Below are positions 22,861 to 31,407 of a stretch of 64,000 nt of DNA, in pieces. Source of the stretch: Geomobilimonas luticola (GTDB lineage Bacteria > Desulfobacterota > Desulfuromonadia > Geobacterales > Geobacteraceae); the NCBI RefSeq assembly GCF_018476905.1, contig NZ_JAHCVK010000002.1, positions 1-64,000 of the forward strand. The letters run 5' to 3'. The notes under the pieces are model-generated. The model had not been told where the DNA came from. It saw nothing but the letters and a program-made list of their open reading frames with translations, and searched no databases. A program made the translations under genes and the position numbers. Positions within the stretch are counted from its first letter, which is position 1, and each line of letters begins with the position of its first letter.

Positions 22861-24999
22861 TCACGGCTGGAAGTGGTACGTGGGACTGCCTGTCGTGTCC
22901 AGGAAGGGGCGCAGCGGGGGGAGCCCCTGGGCCTGCCGGCCGGCGGCACCTACCGCTGGGATCTCCAGGGTCCGGTCTGCGAGCACTCTCGTCCGCTTCG
23001 GATCTCCCGCTACCTTGGCCTCGTGCCCGTTGGGAACGAAGATCTGGGGGTGGTCGAAAGGTGCCTTTTCCTGGCGGACCCGCTCGTCAGTGAGGGAGAG
23101 AAGGAACGCAACGAGGGCATTGCGGTCGGCCTCCTTGCCGGCATCCTTGAGGCCGTTGATATCGTTTATCACCGGGTCGAGGTCGGCCATGTTTTCCTCG
23201 CGGAAGTTTCCTCCCCGTATGTAGAAGTCAACCACCTGCCGCAGGGTCGACATCCCGCCGTTGTGGAAGAAGGGGCCGGTCAGTTCCACGTTGCGCAGCC
23301 CCGGGGTCTTGAACGCACCGTTGGCCGCCACCCGGGTCACCGTGCTGGCAGTCGGCGGGCAGATATTGGGGGGGTCACCGATGAAATCGTTGACGCATCC
23401 CGGTTTCGGGAAGGTGAACGGTGGCGGCGGATTCATGACGTTCTGCCGGGAGAAGGAGAGGGGGTAGCCGAAGGGGTCGTTCGCCCCCCTGCCGATGTCT
23501 TCTGTCGTAGTCGTTACGCCAATGTTGTAGAAGCCGATGTCATAGGTGGCCTGGCCGCCGTCACCCATCACCATGACTTCGATCAGCCCCGGTTCCAGGG
23601 GGTTCCTGGCGTTGCTCACGGAGGCTGCGGTAAACTCGGCCCCCACGTGGCAGTTCGCGCAGCCGACTCCGCCGGAAAAGAATATGTTCAGCCCTTGCTG
23701 CTGCTGGGGGGTCAGAGCGGTTGGATCGCCGGCGACGAAGCGGTCGAAAGGGGTGTCGTCGGAAATGAGAGTCGCCTCGTACAGCTGGATTGCCAGGCCG
23801 AAGAAGAAGGCGAAATTTGCCTCCATCTGGCTATAGCTGCCGCCGGTGCCTACGGCGGCTGCCGCGCCGGCAGGGTTGATGGTTACATTCCCCGCATCGA
23901 GGTTGCTCGTCCGGGGCTGTTTGCGTGTGGCGGCTACCTTGCGTGCCGTGCCGGTCTGGAAAGAGACGGTCTGGGTCCCGTTCCAGTACTTGGGGTGGAA
24001 GGCTGCCCTGACCATGTCGGCGTAGGTGGTTGCCAGCCCCGCTGCCGGTTGTCGGGAAAGGGGACCGAGGACGCTGTCGGTTGCATGTACCACCTGTTTT
24101 GCCAGCGGAGGCAAGCCCAGGAGTTTCTTCCCCAGGTCGGGGAAGGACCTCCCCTGCCACGACATCTCGAAGTCGCTCATGGGGGGACCCACTGCCTGGG
24201 ACGCAAGGGCAGAATTGTCGAGGCAATGGGCACGTTGCCCGGTCACCGGATCGACCAGCTGGTTCAGTTCCTGGGACTCAAGGGCCCCGCCGTTGTTGAC
24301 GAGCACCCGGGCACTCACGTCCTGGATGCCGAAGGGGTTCTGGCCGTTGAAGAAGTGATTGGCCCGGCCGTCCCAGAAGTTGGCGAAGTTGAAGACCGCG
24401 TTGATGACGCTCGGGGTGTTTCGTGGTTCCACCCGCCGGATGTTGCGGCCGTTGCTGTCGAACACCGTGTCGCGCAGGGTCCGCCCGGCGTCGACGGCGT
24501 TTCCTTGGCGGACGCCGCCGAAGGAGGTGAAGGAAACCCCCTGTGAGGAAACCACATCATTGCGGTGCCCCGTCCTGCTCGCACGATTGTGGGGATCAGT
24601 AAAACGGGTGAAGGGGAAATCACCCTTTGCCAAGGTCCCGTTTGGCCGTCCCGCGAAGGAGGAGTCCCCCGCCAGGCTCCCCGGATTGACGGAGTTGTTC
24701 ACCCTGTTGTCGGTGCCGGCGTGGAAGTGGCACGAGGCGCAGGCCGTGATGCCGTCACTTCCCACCTGCATGTCCCAGAAAAGGGCTTTCCCTAGGCGGA
24801 TGGCTGCGGCTTCGTCGACGACGAATTCGGCAAGGTCGGCCGGTTTCGGTACGGGAACGCCTTTGAGAGAGGCGGGGTTGGCCCGTGCGGCAAGGGGTAC
24901 TGTCAGGTCCGCCACGAGGAGCGCCGTCAGGAGGACTGCCGTGAAGGTGCGCCATCTGTTCCGGTGCATGGTGCCGTATAGTGTATTTCCACTGGTCAT
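22861..24999 (-). CDS. Long di-heme cytochrome c peroxidase/MauG-family protein
   Basis: This 712-residue exported protein has a signal peptide (FTAVLLTALLVADLTVPLAA) and two heme sites, CASCH (87-91) and CANCH (447-451). Peroxidase-like segments include FWDGRANHFFNGQNPF and the C-terminal FKTPGLRNVELTGPFFHNGG, where the phenylalanine/histidine pattern matches bacterial CCP and MauG proteins. It is about twice the length of a usual CCP (330-350 residues), with an insertion of about 350 residues between the hemes. It may reduce peroxide or, like MauG, oxidise a partner protein. The start is 15 bp after the second multicopper oxidase gene (GAGGG 6 bp upstream), so they are cotranscribed. Confidence 0.85.
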   Translation of the reverse strand: MTSGNTLYGTMHRNRWRTFTAVLLTALLVADLTVPLAARANPASLKGVPVPKPADLAEFVVDEAAAIRLGKALFWDMQVGSDGITACASCHFHAGTDNRVNNSVNPGSLAGDSSFAGRPNGTLAKGDFPFTRFTDPHNRASRTGHRNDVVSSQGVSFTSFGGVRQGNAVDAGRTLRDTVFDSNGRNIRRVEPRNTPSVINAVFNFANFWDGRANHFFNGQNPFGIQDVSARVLVNNGGALESQELNQLVDPVTGQRAHCLDNSALASQAVGPPMSDFEMSWQGRSFPDLGKKLLGLPPLAKQVVHATDSVLGPLSRQPAAGLATTYADMVRAAFHPKYWNGTQTVSFQTGTARKVAATRKQPRTSNLDAGNVTINPAGAAAAVGTGGSYSQMEANFAFFFGLAIQLYEATLISDDTPFDRFVAGDPTALTPQQQQGLNIFFSGGVGCANCHVGAEFTAASVSNARNPLEPGLIEVMVMGDGGQATYDIGFYNIGVTTTTEDIGRGANDPFGYPLSFSRQNVMNPPPPFTFPKPGCVNDFIGDPPNICPPTASTVTRVAANGAFKTPGLRNVELTGPFFHNGGMSTLRQVVDFYIRGGNFREENMADLDPVINDINGLKDAGKEADRNALVAFLLSLTDERVRQEKAPFDHPQIFVPNGHEAKVAGDPKRTRVLADRTLEIPAVGAAGRQAQGLPPLRPFLDTTGSPTYHFQP

Positions 25000-25014
25000 G
25001 GTTTCCCTCGTGCG

Positions 25015-26325
25015 TCAGCTCGTGATGACAACCGGAACGGTTACGGTGCGGAGCAGTGCCTGGGTCACCCAGTGCCGGTATTCAATGGTGACGCTGTAGG
25101 TTCCGGCAGGGACGGAGGTGTTCAGCAGCAGGTCCCAGCGCTGGGCGGTGGAAAGTCTCATCTCGCCGCCGAGGCTCGAAAGCCCGAAGGGGTTGGCGTA
25201 CTGCACGAAGGGGGTGCGTCCCAGGGTCCGGCCGTCCATGGCAATCACTTCGGGGTTGAGGGGTGAGGGGAAGCGGACCGTCACCACGGTGTAGGCGGCG
25301 TTCAATACCCTGAAGAGGATTGTTTCCCCCCTCGTCACGGTCGGCGAGACCGCGGGGTGGGTGATGACGTTCTGCTCGACGGGGCTGGCGAAGACGCCGG
25401 AAACCAGGAAGAAATCAGGGTCGAAGCGATGCAGGTTCACATCTGTGTTGTCGGCACTGGTGATGAACTCGTTTCCCACCCTGCCGATGCCGGCGCTATG
25501 CCCCATGGCTATGACGTCCTCGTGCCAGCGGCTGTCCATGTCGTCGATGACCCAGAGGACTTCCTTGTCGTAGTTCCTAAGACTGTCCTGCCGGTAGACC
25601 ATGCCGGAGCGCCCGTCAAGGAAGGGGGCTCCGGGAACGTCCGGGTCGGAAATGAGGAGGCCGTACATCCCCATCTCGAAGTGGAGCACGGTGTTCTTGT
25701 GGCAGTGGTAGAAATAGGTTCCGGCGGGGGGGGCGATCCACTGGTAGGTGTAGCCGCCGCCGCCGACGAGAAAGGTCGCATGTCCGACGCCGTCGTTCAT
25801 GGGTGTCGGCTCGATGCCGTGGTGGTGGATGGTGTGGCTGCCGAAGCGGGGACCGAGGTGGGAATGGACGAGTTCGCCTTCCCTCACCCGGATGGTGGTG
25901 CCGGGAAACCAGGGGACGTTGGTGTTCCCCGTTTCGTTGAATCCCCATACCTCCATGGAGAGTCGTCCCCCCTTGGTTGCATAGGGGACCGGGAGCACGC
26001 CGCCTCCGGCGACATTGCTCCGGGTGAAAGTCCGTGCGGGGACCGGGAGGGGGTCAGGGGTCGGCAGGAGGGAGAGAGGGTCCGCAATGGGGGCAAGGAC
26101 GTTGTTCCGGAAATTGGCGCTGAACATGCTTATCCGCCGGTCGTTGGGGGATGGCGCCTCACCGAGCAGCCTGTTGGGAGGGAGCTCGAAACCGGGCTTG
26201 GTATTGTTGGGGTCCATTAGTGCCATGCTTGATGGCTGGGCCACGCCGTGTTGCCAGAACTGGATCATCTCGTCGTAGTTAGCCTCGTTCAAGTGGTGGT
26301 CTCTATCGCGGGGTATGACTGCCAT
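25015..26325 (-). CDS. Multicopper oxidase polypeptide carrying copper motifs 1 and 2, no signal peptide
   Basis: This 436-residue cupredoxin protein has HTIHHHG (164-170), equivalent to the first copper motif of laccases. It also has GTYFYHCHKNTVLHFEMGM (202-220), where the second motif position carries a type-1-like Cys-His-Met set (C208, H215, M218/M220). No third or fourth motif is present. No signal peptide is visible, although AGGAGACAG precedes the ATG at good spacing. Its upstream neighbour, 41 bp away, has a Tat signal and motifs 3 and 4. I infer a heteromeric multicopper oxidase with this subunit exported by hitchhiking. OmpB/MnxG-type large oxidases are the families to compare. Confidence 0.82.
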   Translation of the reverse strand: MAVIPRDRDHHLNEANYDEMIQFWQHGVAQPSSMALMDPNNTKPGFELPPNRLLGEAPSPNDRRISMFSANFRNNVLAPIADPLSLLPTPDPLPVPARTFTRSNVAGGGVLPVPYATKGGRLSMEVWGFNETGNTNVPWFPGTTIRVREGELVHSHLGPRFGSHTIHHHGIEPTPMNDGVGHATFLVGGGGYTYQWIAPPAGTYFYHCHKNTVLHFEMGMYGLLISDPDVPGAPFLDGRSGMVYRQDSLRNYDKEVLWVIDDMDSRWHEDVIAMGHSAGIGRVGNEFITSADNTDVNLHRFDPDFFLVSGVFASPVEQNVITHPAVSPTVTRGETILFRVLNAAYTVVTVRFPSPLNPEVIAMDGRTLGRTPFVQYANPFGLSSLGGEMRLSTAQRWDLLLNTSVPAGTYSVTIEYRHWVTQALLRTVTVPVVITS

Positions 26326-26366
26326 GGTGCTGTCTCCTTTTCAGGGCTTCTCGTTGGCAACGCGGT

Positions 26367-27770
26367 TTACCGTATGACAGGGCGTACGTCGAGCCGTTGC
26401 GGATTTGCCTTGTTCTGTGCGGTGATGCTTACCGAGCGGGAGGGAATCGCCCGCAGTGCGCGGCCGCTGAATGTCCAGATGCCGCCCACCTGGACGGTTG
26501 TCCTGCCGACCAGTTGGCTCTGGGGAGTGACGGCTCCCCCCGCGTAGATCTCCAGGATAGAGCCTGCGGGAAGGGAACAGGTCCCCTTGAGGGTGAGCTT
26601 GCCGAACTTGATTCTCAACTCCGCCTTCTCGACTTGGATGGTAGCGTCGCCGGCGCTGATGTTCCCCTCGATCATGAAGTGGGTGAGGAGCCCGCTCGGA
26701 TAGTTTCCCGCTGCGGCGGTCTGTGACGGTTCGGTGTGGCAGTGCATGGGAAAGTCCAGGGGGAATACCTCGTCGCTCACCCCGCTGATCATCCGGTTCC
26801 AGGTCTCGTCGGGGATATCCGGTGGCTTGATGAACGGAATGACGACATCCTTGCCCGACAGGGGGGGGAGGCTCCACACGTCCACCAGGATCAGGTTCTG
26901 CTGTACGGTCAGCCCGCCGTTGCCCAGGTTGCTGTCGGTCAGGACGTAGACGTGGTTGCCGTGCAGGTGCATGGAGTGCCATACGAGTCCCGCATTGAGG
27001 CAGCGGACCAGGGCAGGTTGCCCTACGCGGCCCGAAACCGCGATGTGGGGGTCGTGGGAGGCGAAGAATCCGCTCTTGCCGCTGATGGTGAAGTACTGGG
27101 GGACGTAGTTGCCGGCAAAGGTGGCGCCGCTCATGGCCGGGTTTGCCGCGGCCTGGGCGTTCTTGACCGGGTCGTAACTGTTGACGAGCCATATCCAGGA
27201 GCGGGCCGGGTCCCAGGGGTTGCCGGGGAAGTGGTTCGTGGTGCCGAAATGCTCGAAGAGCTTGGTGACGTTGCTCGTCGCGTTCGAATAGGGGGTGAAC
27301 GGTATCCGTGGCATCGACACGAAAGCGCCGTGGAGTCCCATGACCCTGTTGAGGGGGGCGTTCAGGTGGTCGAGGTAGAGGTAGGTGCCGGCCGGGGGGG
27401 CCGGGAACCGGATGTTGACCGTTGCGCCGGGGTTGATGGTTGTTGTGGCGGCGGGGATTCCGGGGATGCTGAAACCGTGGACGACGCTGTGCCGGTTGGT
27501 GATGCGGATATCCACCTCGTCCCCTTCGACGGCCGCAATGACCATGCCGGGGACTCGCGGAACGTCTCCTGCCATCTGGAAAGCCCAGACCGGAATCTGC
27601 ACCTTGTCGGTCATCTCGTGGAGTGCCTCGACGATTTCAAGGTTGAGGACCTGCGTCGCGGCGACCGCTTCGCTCCCGCGCCAGAAAAGCTGTAATCCCG
27701 CGGTGCCGAGAGCCACTGCCGCCAGGCCGCTCGAACTGAGTTTGAGAAAATCTCTTCGTGAAATTGTCAT
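26367..27770 (-). CDS. Tat-exported multicopper oxidase polypeptide carrying copper motifs 3 and 4
   Basis: This 467-residue protein begins with a Tat signal (SRRDFLKLSSSGLAAVALG). A first cupredoxin domain has lost its ligands: HSVVHGF replaces HWHG, and GTYLYLDH replaces the HSH motif. A later domain keeps HSMHLHG (265-271) and MHCH (342-345), followed by a long insert before HFMIEG (H364). The C-terminal 90 residues are an added beta domain (KAELRIKFGKLTLKGT...), also seen in simpler form at the end of the upstream protein. It looks like the catalytic C-half of a laccase-type enzyme that lacks its own motif 1 and 2 histidines. It lies 57 bp after the cadherin/CHRD gene and 41 bp before the complementary oxidase subunit. 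Confidence 0.82.
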   Translation of the reverse strand: MTISRRDFLKLSSSGLAAVALGTAGLQLFWRGSEAVAATQVLNLEIVEALHEMTDKVQIPVWAFQMAGDVPRVPGMVIAAVEGDEVDIRITNRHSVVHGFSIPGIPAATTTINPGATVNIRFPAPPAGTYLYLDHLNAPLNRVMGLHGAFVSMPRIPFTPYSNATSNVTKLFEHFGTTNHFPGNPWDPARSWIWLVNSYDPVKNAQAAANPAMSGATFAGNYVPQYFTISGKSGFFASHDPHIAVSGRVGQPALVRCLNAGLVWHSMHLHGNHVYVLTDSNLGNGGLTVQQNLILVDVWSLPPLSGKDVVIPFIKPPDIPDETWNRMISGVSDEVFPLDFPMHCHTEPSQTAAAGNYPSGLLTHFMIEGNISAGDATIQVEKAELRIKFGKLTLKGTCSLPAGSILEIYAGGAVTPQSQLVGRTTVQVGGIWTFSGRALRAIPSRSVSITAQNKANPQRLDVRPVIR

Positions 27771-27827
27771 GCCGATACTCCTTCCGTACAGAGTGAATCA
27801 CTGGCCTCCCGGGGAGGCTGAAAGTGC

Positions 27828-29822
27828 TCAGCGCATTCCGACCGGCACCGCTTTAAGGGTTATCCCGTTGGCGGACGTGATACTGACCGATGCGAACGGG
27901 CCGGGGCTCACCCTGGCCGGCCCGCGGAACGACCATGTGCCGTTGTTTCTTACGGCCGCCGTGCCGATGAGGGGGCGGATGATCCGGCCGCTCAGTTCTC
28001 CGGCACCGCCGGGCGCTGCTGCCGTACGGATCGAGACGTAGACGGAGCCGTCCAGCACTTTCGCCACTGCGTCGGCGAAGCTTGAAACCCCTTCCACCGG
28101 TCGCGGCTGAAGGTTGGCAGGGGTGAGAGTGCCGGCGTAGAGGGTGGTGAACGGCCCGTCGAACGCGCTGTCGTAAAGGGTGAAGAGGGCTGGACCGTCG
28201 GGGGTGGTGAGCCGCAGGTCGATGGTGGTTATGGCGGAGGCCGGCATGGTGTCAACGTTCAGGCGGAATTCCATGGCGGTGTCGCTTGCCCTGAGTCCGA
28301 TGCCGGCTTGCGCCCCGGTCGCTCCCGCAAGGGAAGCACGGGGTCCCCCGTGAATGGTCACACTGTTTGCGTCCACATCGGTGCTGGTTCCCGTCAGATG
28401 CCACCTCCCCGTACGGGGGCGGAACTCTGCCCGCGAAGCGACTAGGTCCTCGACCATAACGGTCACGACGGCCGGCTCGGAGATGAGTCCGCCGGTATCC
28501 TGAACCACATAGCTGAAGCTGTCTTCTCCGGTAAAGCCGGTCGCCGGAGTGTAGGTAAAGGTCGTCTTGCCAGTGGCCAGATTGGTGGTGCGAACGACAA
28601 GGCCACCTTTTGAGGTCACGAGGGGGGCAGAGCGGACAATGGCGCCATTGGCCGCGAGAACCCCCAGCGCCTGCGGGTTGATGCCATGCACGTTTCCGGT
28701 ACCGACGGGATCCGTGTCGTTACGCACAACGTCAATGGAAACGCTCTTGTTGCGGGGGGTCGCCGCCTTGTCCGCGACTGCCGACGGTCTCACGTTGGGA
28801 CCGTCATTGAACAGCTTTCCCATCACCTGGAACCGGTCGATGGTGACGGTCTGGGTGCCGTTTGCGGCATTCAGGATGAAACCGGCCGGTGGGTTAAGTA
28901 GTTCCAGGGTAACGGCGTTGCCGAAAGGAGCAGCGGCGGGTGCTGCCGTCACTCCCTGAATGATCGGGACTGCGTCGGTTCCCGGTTCGGCGAGATAGGT
29001 GGAACCGTTCACGGAAAGGGGACCGCCGGCACGGATCACCGGGTCGAAAGGAGAGAGGACAGGCGTCAGGAACGGTCCGATGCTCCGTCCCGTCTGGTCG
29101 ACTATGCCGACGCTCACGTTGGGAGGGGTAGGGGCCGGCGGAGAAAGCGGCAGGGGGCCGTTGGCAAGGGCCTGGGTGAAGTCCAAGGGGGTTGCGATGC
29201 CGATGTCCTGGGTCTGGATGATCTCTCTTCCCGTTCCCAGGTCGCCGGGCGCCACGACATAGTCGCGGGTCCCGTAGGGATGTGTCAGTCGATAGGTGCC
29301 AGCAACGGGAACATTGATTCTTACTCTGATCCGGCCGAAGGCCACCTGCTGGTCTTCCTCCGGGATGCCGAGGGGATTGCCGAATGCCGCTTCGAGAGCT
29401 GCCACCACCAGGATGTCGCCCCCGACAGCCGGCGTGCCGTTAGAAAGGCTCGAATAGGTGCCGACGGCGGTGGCGTTCCACCAGAAAGCCTCTGCCCCGA
29501 AGTTGCCTGGGAAGGAGAAGGGGTTCGACGGAAATGGCTCAGCCGTTATACAGGGGGTAACGATGCCGTTGGCGGCAATGACCGGTTTGTCGAGGCAGAG
29601 TTCCAGTTTTACGCCGTTGGTGTCCCGGTACCAGACGGGGAAGCCGTGGGCGAGGTTTACCGCAACGTTCGCCGGGTTGCCACCGGCGAAGACCTCGGTC
29701 AGAGCGTTGGGGGCCAGTGGTGCCGGCTTGCCCGAAACGGCGGCCAACTCTCCCCGCACAGGCCCGCTGGCAAGGAGTAACAGCATGATTGCTACAGGCA
29801 CCGTTTGTTTCAGTTCCTGCAT
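27828..29822 (-). CDS. Large secreted protein with paralogous N-domain, cadherin-like and CHRD-type domains
   Basis: This exported protein of about 664 residues has a signal peptide (VPVAIMLLLLASGPVRG). Residues about 20-300 form a domain shared with the dockerin-ended protein encoded upstream: VNLAHGFPVWYRD, C-x-D near the start, and TYRLTHPYGTRDY. A bacterial Ig/cadherin-like domain follows (NDTDPVG...TGEDSFSYVVQDTGG). Then come a segment (FRPRTGRWHLTGTSTDVDAN) and a CHRD-like domain (TTLYAGTLTPANLQ...GGAGELSGRI). The ATG at 29822 has AAGGAGA 10 bp upstream. First gene of the five-gene oxidase operon. No enzymatic motif is seen, and it is likely structural or surface-binding. Confidence 0.75.
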   Translation of the reverse strand: MQELKQTVPVAIMLLLLASGPVRGELAAVSGKPAPLAPNALTEVFAGGNPANVAVNLAHGFPVWYRDTNGVKLELCLDKPVIAANGIVTPCITAEPFPSNPFSFPGNFGAEAFWWNATAVGTYSSLSNGTPAVGGDILVVAALEAAFGNPLGIPEEDQQVAFGRIRVRINVPVAGTYRLTHPYGTRDYVVAPGDLGTGREIIQTQDIGIATPLDFTQALANGPLPLSPPAPTPPNVSVGIVDQTGRSIGPFLTPVLSPFDPVIRAGGPLSVNGSTYLAEPGTDAVPIIQGVTAAPAAAPFGNAVTLELLNPPAGFILNAANGTQTVTIDRFQVMGKLFNDGPNVRPSAVADKAATPRNKSVSIDVVRNDTDPVGTGNVHGINPQALGVLAANGAIVRSAPLVTSKGGLVVRTTNLATGKTTFTYTPATGFTGEDSFSYVVQDTGGLISEPAVVTVMVEDLVASRAEFRPRTGRWHLTGTSTDVDANSVTIHGGPRASLAGATGAQAGIGLRASDTAMEFRLNVDTMPASAITTIDLRLTTPDGPALFTLYDSAFDGPFTTLYAGTLTPANLQPRPVEGVSSFADAVAKVLDGSVYVSIRTAAAPGGAGELSGRIIRPLIGTAAVRNNGTWSFRGPARVSPGPFASVSITSANGITLKAVPVGMR

Positions 29823-29903
29823 AAAAGGTTTTCTCCTTCCGATCAGTCGTCGGGCTTCATCCCCGAAGGGGAAACATCTTTGCACCCTTTGCATCTCCAC
29901 AAT

Positions 29904-30099
29904 TACACAAGGTGTGCCACGGGCAAATCAATCCGCAAATCGGCGTAATTCAAGACAGTTGCATGTCGGTAACACAGGGACCTCGGGGTAAAGGGGTGAA
30001 AGCCACCGCAAAGAAAGGTTGGCCTCTCGATGTAATTTAATCAACGACTACGGGTGGTTACGTCTATTGCGAAACTGTCGGGTGTAAGATTTTTTTACA
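29904..30099 (-). promoter_or_regulatory. Promoter region of the oxidase operon: TGGCA element plus upstream palindrome
   Basis: The minus strand has TGGCACACCTTGTGTA (29904-29919), a sigma-54-like element whose T1 is 97 bp before the ATG. The -24 half is perfect, but the -12 half lacks the consensus C. Farther upstream lies TGTAAGATTTTTTTACA (30083-30099), a 17-bp palindrome of form TGTAARA-N3-TTTTACA. The dockerin operon has the same two elements at nearly the same distances. The pattern suits an enhancer-binding (NtrC-type) activator such as the one encoded at 33.4-34.9 kb. The remaining bases between 29823 and 30142 show no gene. Confidence 0.6.
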
Positions 30100-30142
30100 A
30101 TGCCAGTTCTGCGTTCTCCTGAAGCGAAGGTGGCAACGGAGC

Positions 30143-30177
30143 AAAAAAAAACGGAGGATGCGTCGCGGCATCCTCCG
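30143..30177 (-). terminator. Terminator of the dockerin/cohesin-like operon
   Basis: CGGAGGATGC (30152-30161) and GCATCCTCCG (30168-30177) form a perfect 10-bp stem. On the minus strand it is followed by nine T residues (A-run 30143-30151), 23 bp after the lipoprotein stop. Confidence 0.92.
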
Positions 30178-30199
30178 CTCATATTTCAGATGGTGGCCG

Positions 30200-31378
30200 T
30201 CAGAATGAAGCTGTCAACGTGGAGGTGATGCCGGGAATGACACCTCCGAGGCTTCCCCCCGTGAGGACGCTGTCCACCGCAGTGAAGCCGGTCAGAACGA
30301 AGTGGGCAGGGGTTGCCACGCTGCCGATCGTTTTGTTGAGGTTCATGGTTGCGAATTCTCCCGTTCCGAAACCGGCTATGTTCACGAGCACCAGCTTGAT
30401 GGTGGCCGGATTCGTCACGGTGGCCGGTGCAAAACGTGCCGTGAACTGGGGTGCGTTGGTGCCGGTCGTCACGGCAACGCCGGAGATGAACACGGCGGCC
30501 GGATCCACTTCGCCGGTGACGGCATCGATGAGGGGAACCGAAATGCCGGGAGGGAGATTCACCACCACTTCCACCCCTCCGATCCGGGCAGGCGGGGTGA
30601 GGGTGCCTGCAGACGAGATTTTCAGGGTCGCCTTGCTGGCAGTAGTGTTTCCGGTAATCCCCGATTTGTTGCTGGCGCTCTGGATAAAGGTGGTGCGAGC
30701 GGTGTCCAGTGCTATCAGGAGCTGGCCGGTGACGGGACCGCTGAAGTCGGTGACGGACTGGCCGAGACTCCTTCCCGTGTTCTGCATGTATCGGGAAACG
30801 GCCGCGAGAGCCATGCCGTACTCCCGGCGAGGTGCGGGCGCCGTGGCCGAAGCGGTTGTCGTGACGTCAATCGGCAAGGTGCCGACGATGTCGTTCACCC
30901 CGAAGAGGGATCCGATATCGTTGTTCGCTACGCGGATAGCCGCATCGGTGAGAGAGCCGGCTGCCAGGGCCTTCTGGACGGCCATTTCAGTGAGGGCCGT
31001 TACGGCTGTCGTTACGGTCCCGACAGCGGCAGGGACCATCGCCCTGAGGTTGATGCCGAGGGGGAGCGTGCTTCCGGTCGCTTCGTCCGTGTAGTTTCCG
31101 CCGGTAATATCTACCAGCACCGGGCCGGAATAGGTTCCGATGTTTACGGCATAGGAACCGTCGGTCCCGGTTGTGCCGCTTCCCAGCGGGGCTGGGTTGA
31201 CCACCCCGTTCTGGATGGCGAATACTCTTATCGTGCCGCCGCTGATGGGCCCCTTGGAAGCCACTCCGGACACGACCGTCGCAACGGGGGTGCTGCCTCC
31301 TCCCCCTCCGCCACCACAACCGTACAGCGCCAGGAGAGAGAGGGATACTGTCAATGCCAGTAAATATCGTGTGTTCAT
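30200..31378 (-). CDS. Exported lipoprotein with a cohesin-like C-terminal domain
   Basis: This 392-residue lipoprotein has lipobox LLALYGC followed by seven glycines. A carboxypeptidase-regulatory-like beta domain follows (VSGVASKGPISGGTIRVFAI...TGTDGSYAVNIGTYSGPVLV), then a helical middle. The C-terminal domain from about 255 (KISSAGTLTPPARIGGVEVVV...GFGTGEFATMNLNKTIG) has the strand pattern of cohesins, including the G-x-G-E-x-A-T step near its end. Cohesins bind dockerins, and the gene 29 bp upstream in the same operon encodes a protein ending in a dockerin. The pairing is an inference from motif and position. The internal ATG at 31378 starts the signal peptide. Confidence 0.65.
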   Translation of the reverse strand: MNTRYLLALTVSLSLLALYGCGGGGGGGSTPVATVVSGVASKGPISGGTIRVFAIQNGVVNPAPLGSGTTGTDGSYAVNIGTYSGPVLVDITGGNYTDEATGSTLPLGINLRAMVPAAVGTVTTAVTALTEMAVQKALAAGSLTDAAIRVANNDIGSLFGVNDIVGTLPIDVTTTASATAPAPRREYGMALAAVSRYMQNTGRSLGQSVTDFSGPVTGQLLIALDTARTTFIQSASNKSGITGNTTASKATLKISSAGTLTPPARIGGVEVVVNLPPGISVPLIDAVTGEVDPAAVFISGVAVTTGTNAPQFTARFAPATVTNPATIKLVLVNIAGFGTGEFATMNLNKTIGSVATPAHFVLTGFTAVDSVLTGGSLGGVIPGITSTLTASF

Positions 31379-31407
31379 GGTTTCACCACCCTTTCGTTTG
31401 AATTGCA

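Noticed and set aside
22840-24546. A 568-codon open frame on the plus strand
   Set aside because: It lies opposite the di-heme peroxidase, whose heme motifs, signal peptide and ribosome site make that strand the coding one.
29940-30060. Possible riboswitch-like sequence (GTAACACAGGGACC, GCCACCGCAAAG) upstream of the oxidase operon
   Set aside because: It shares scattered words with cobalamin and GEMM consensus sequences but the blocks do not fall in the right order on either strand.
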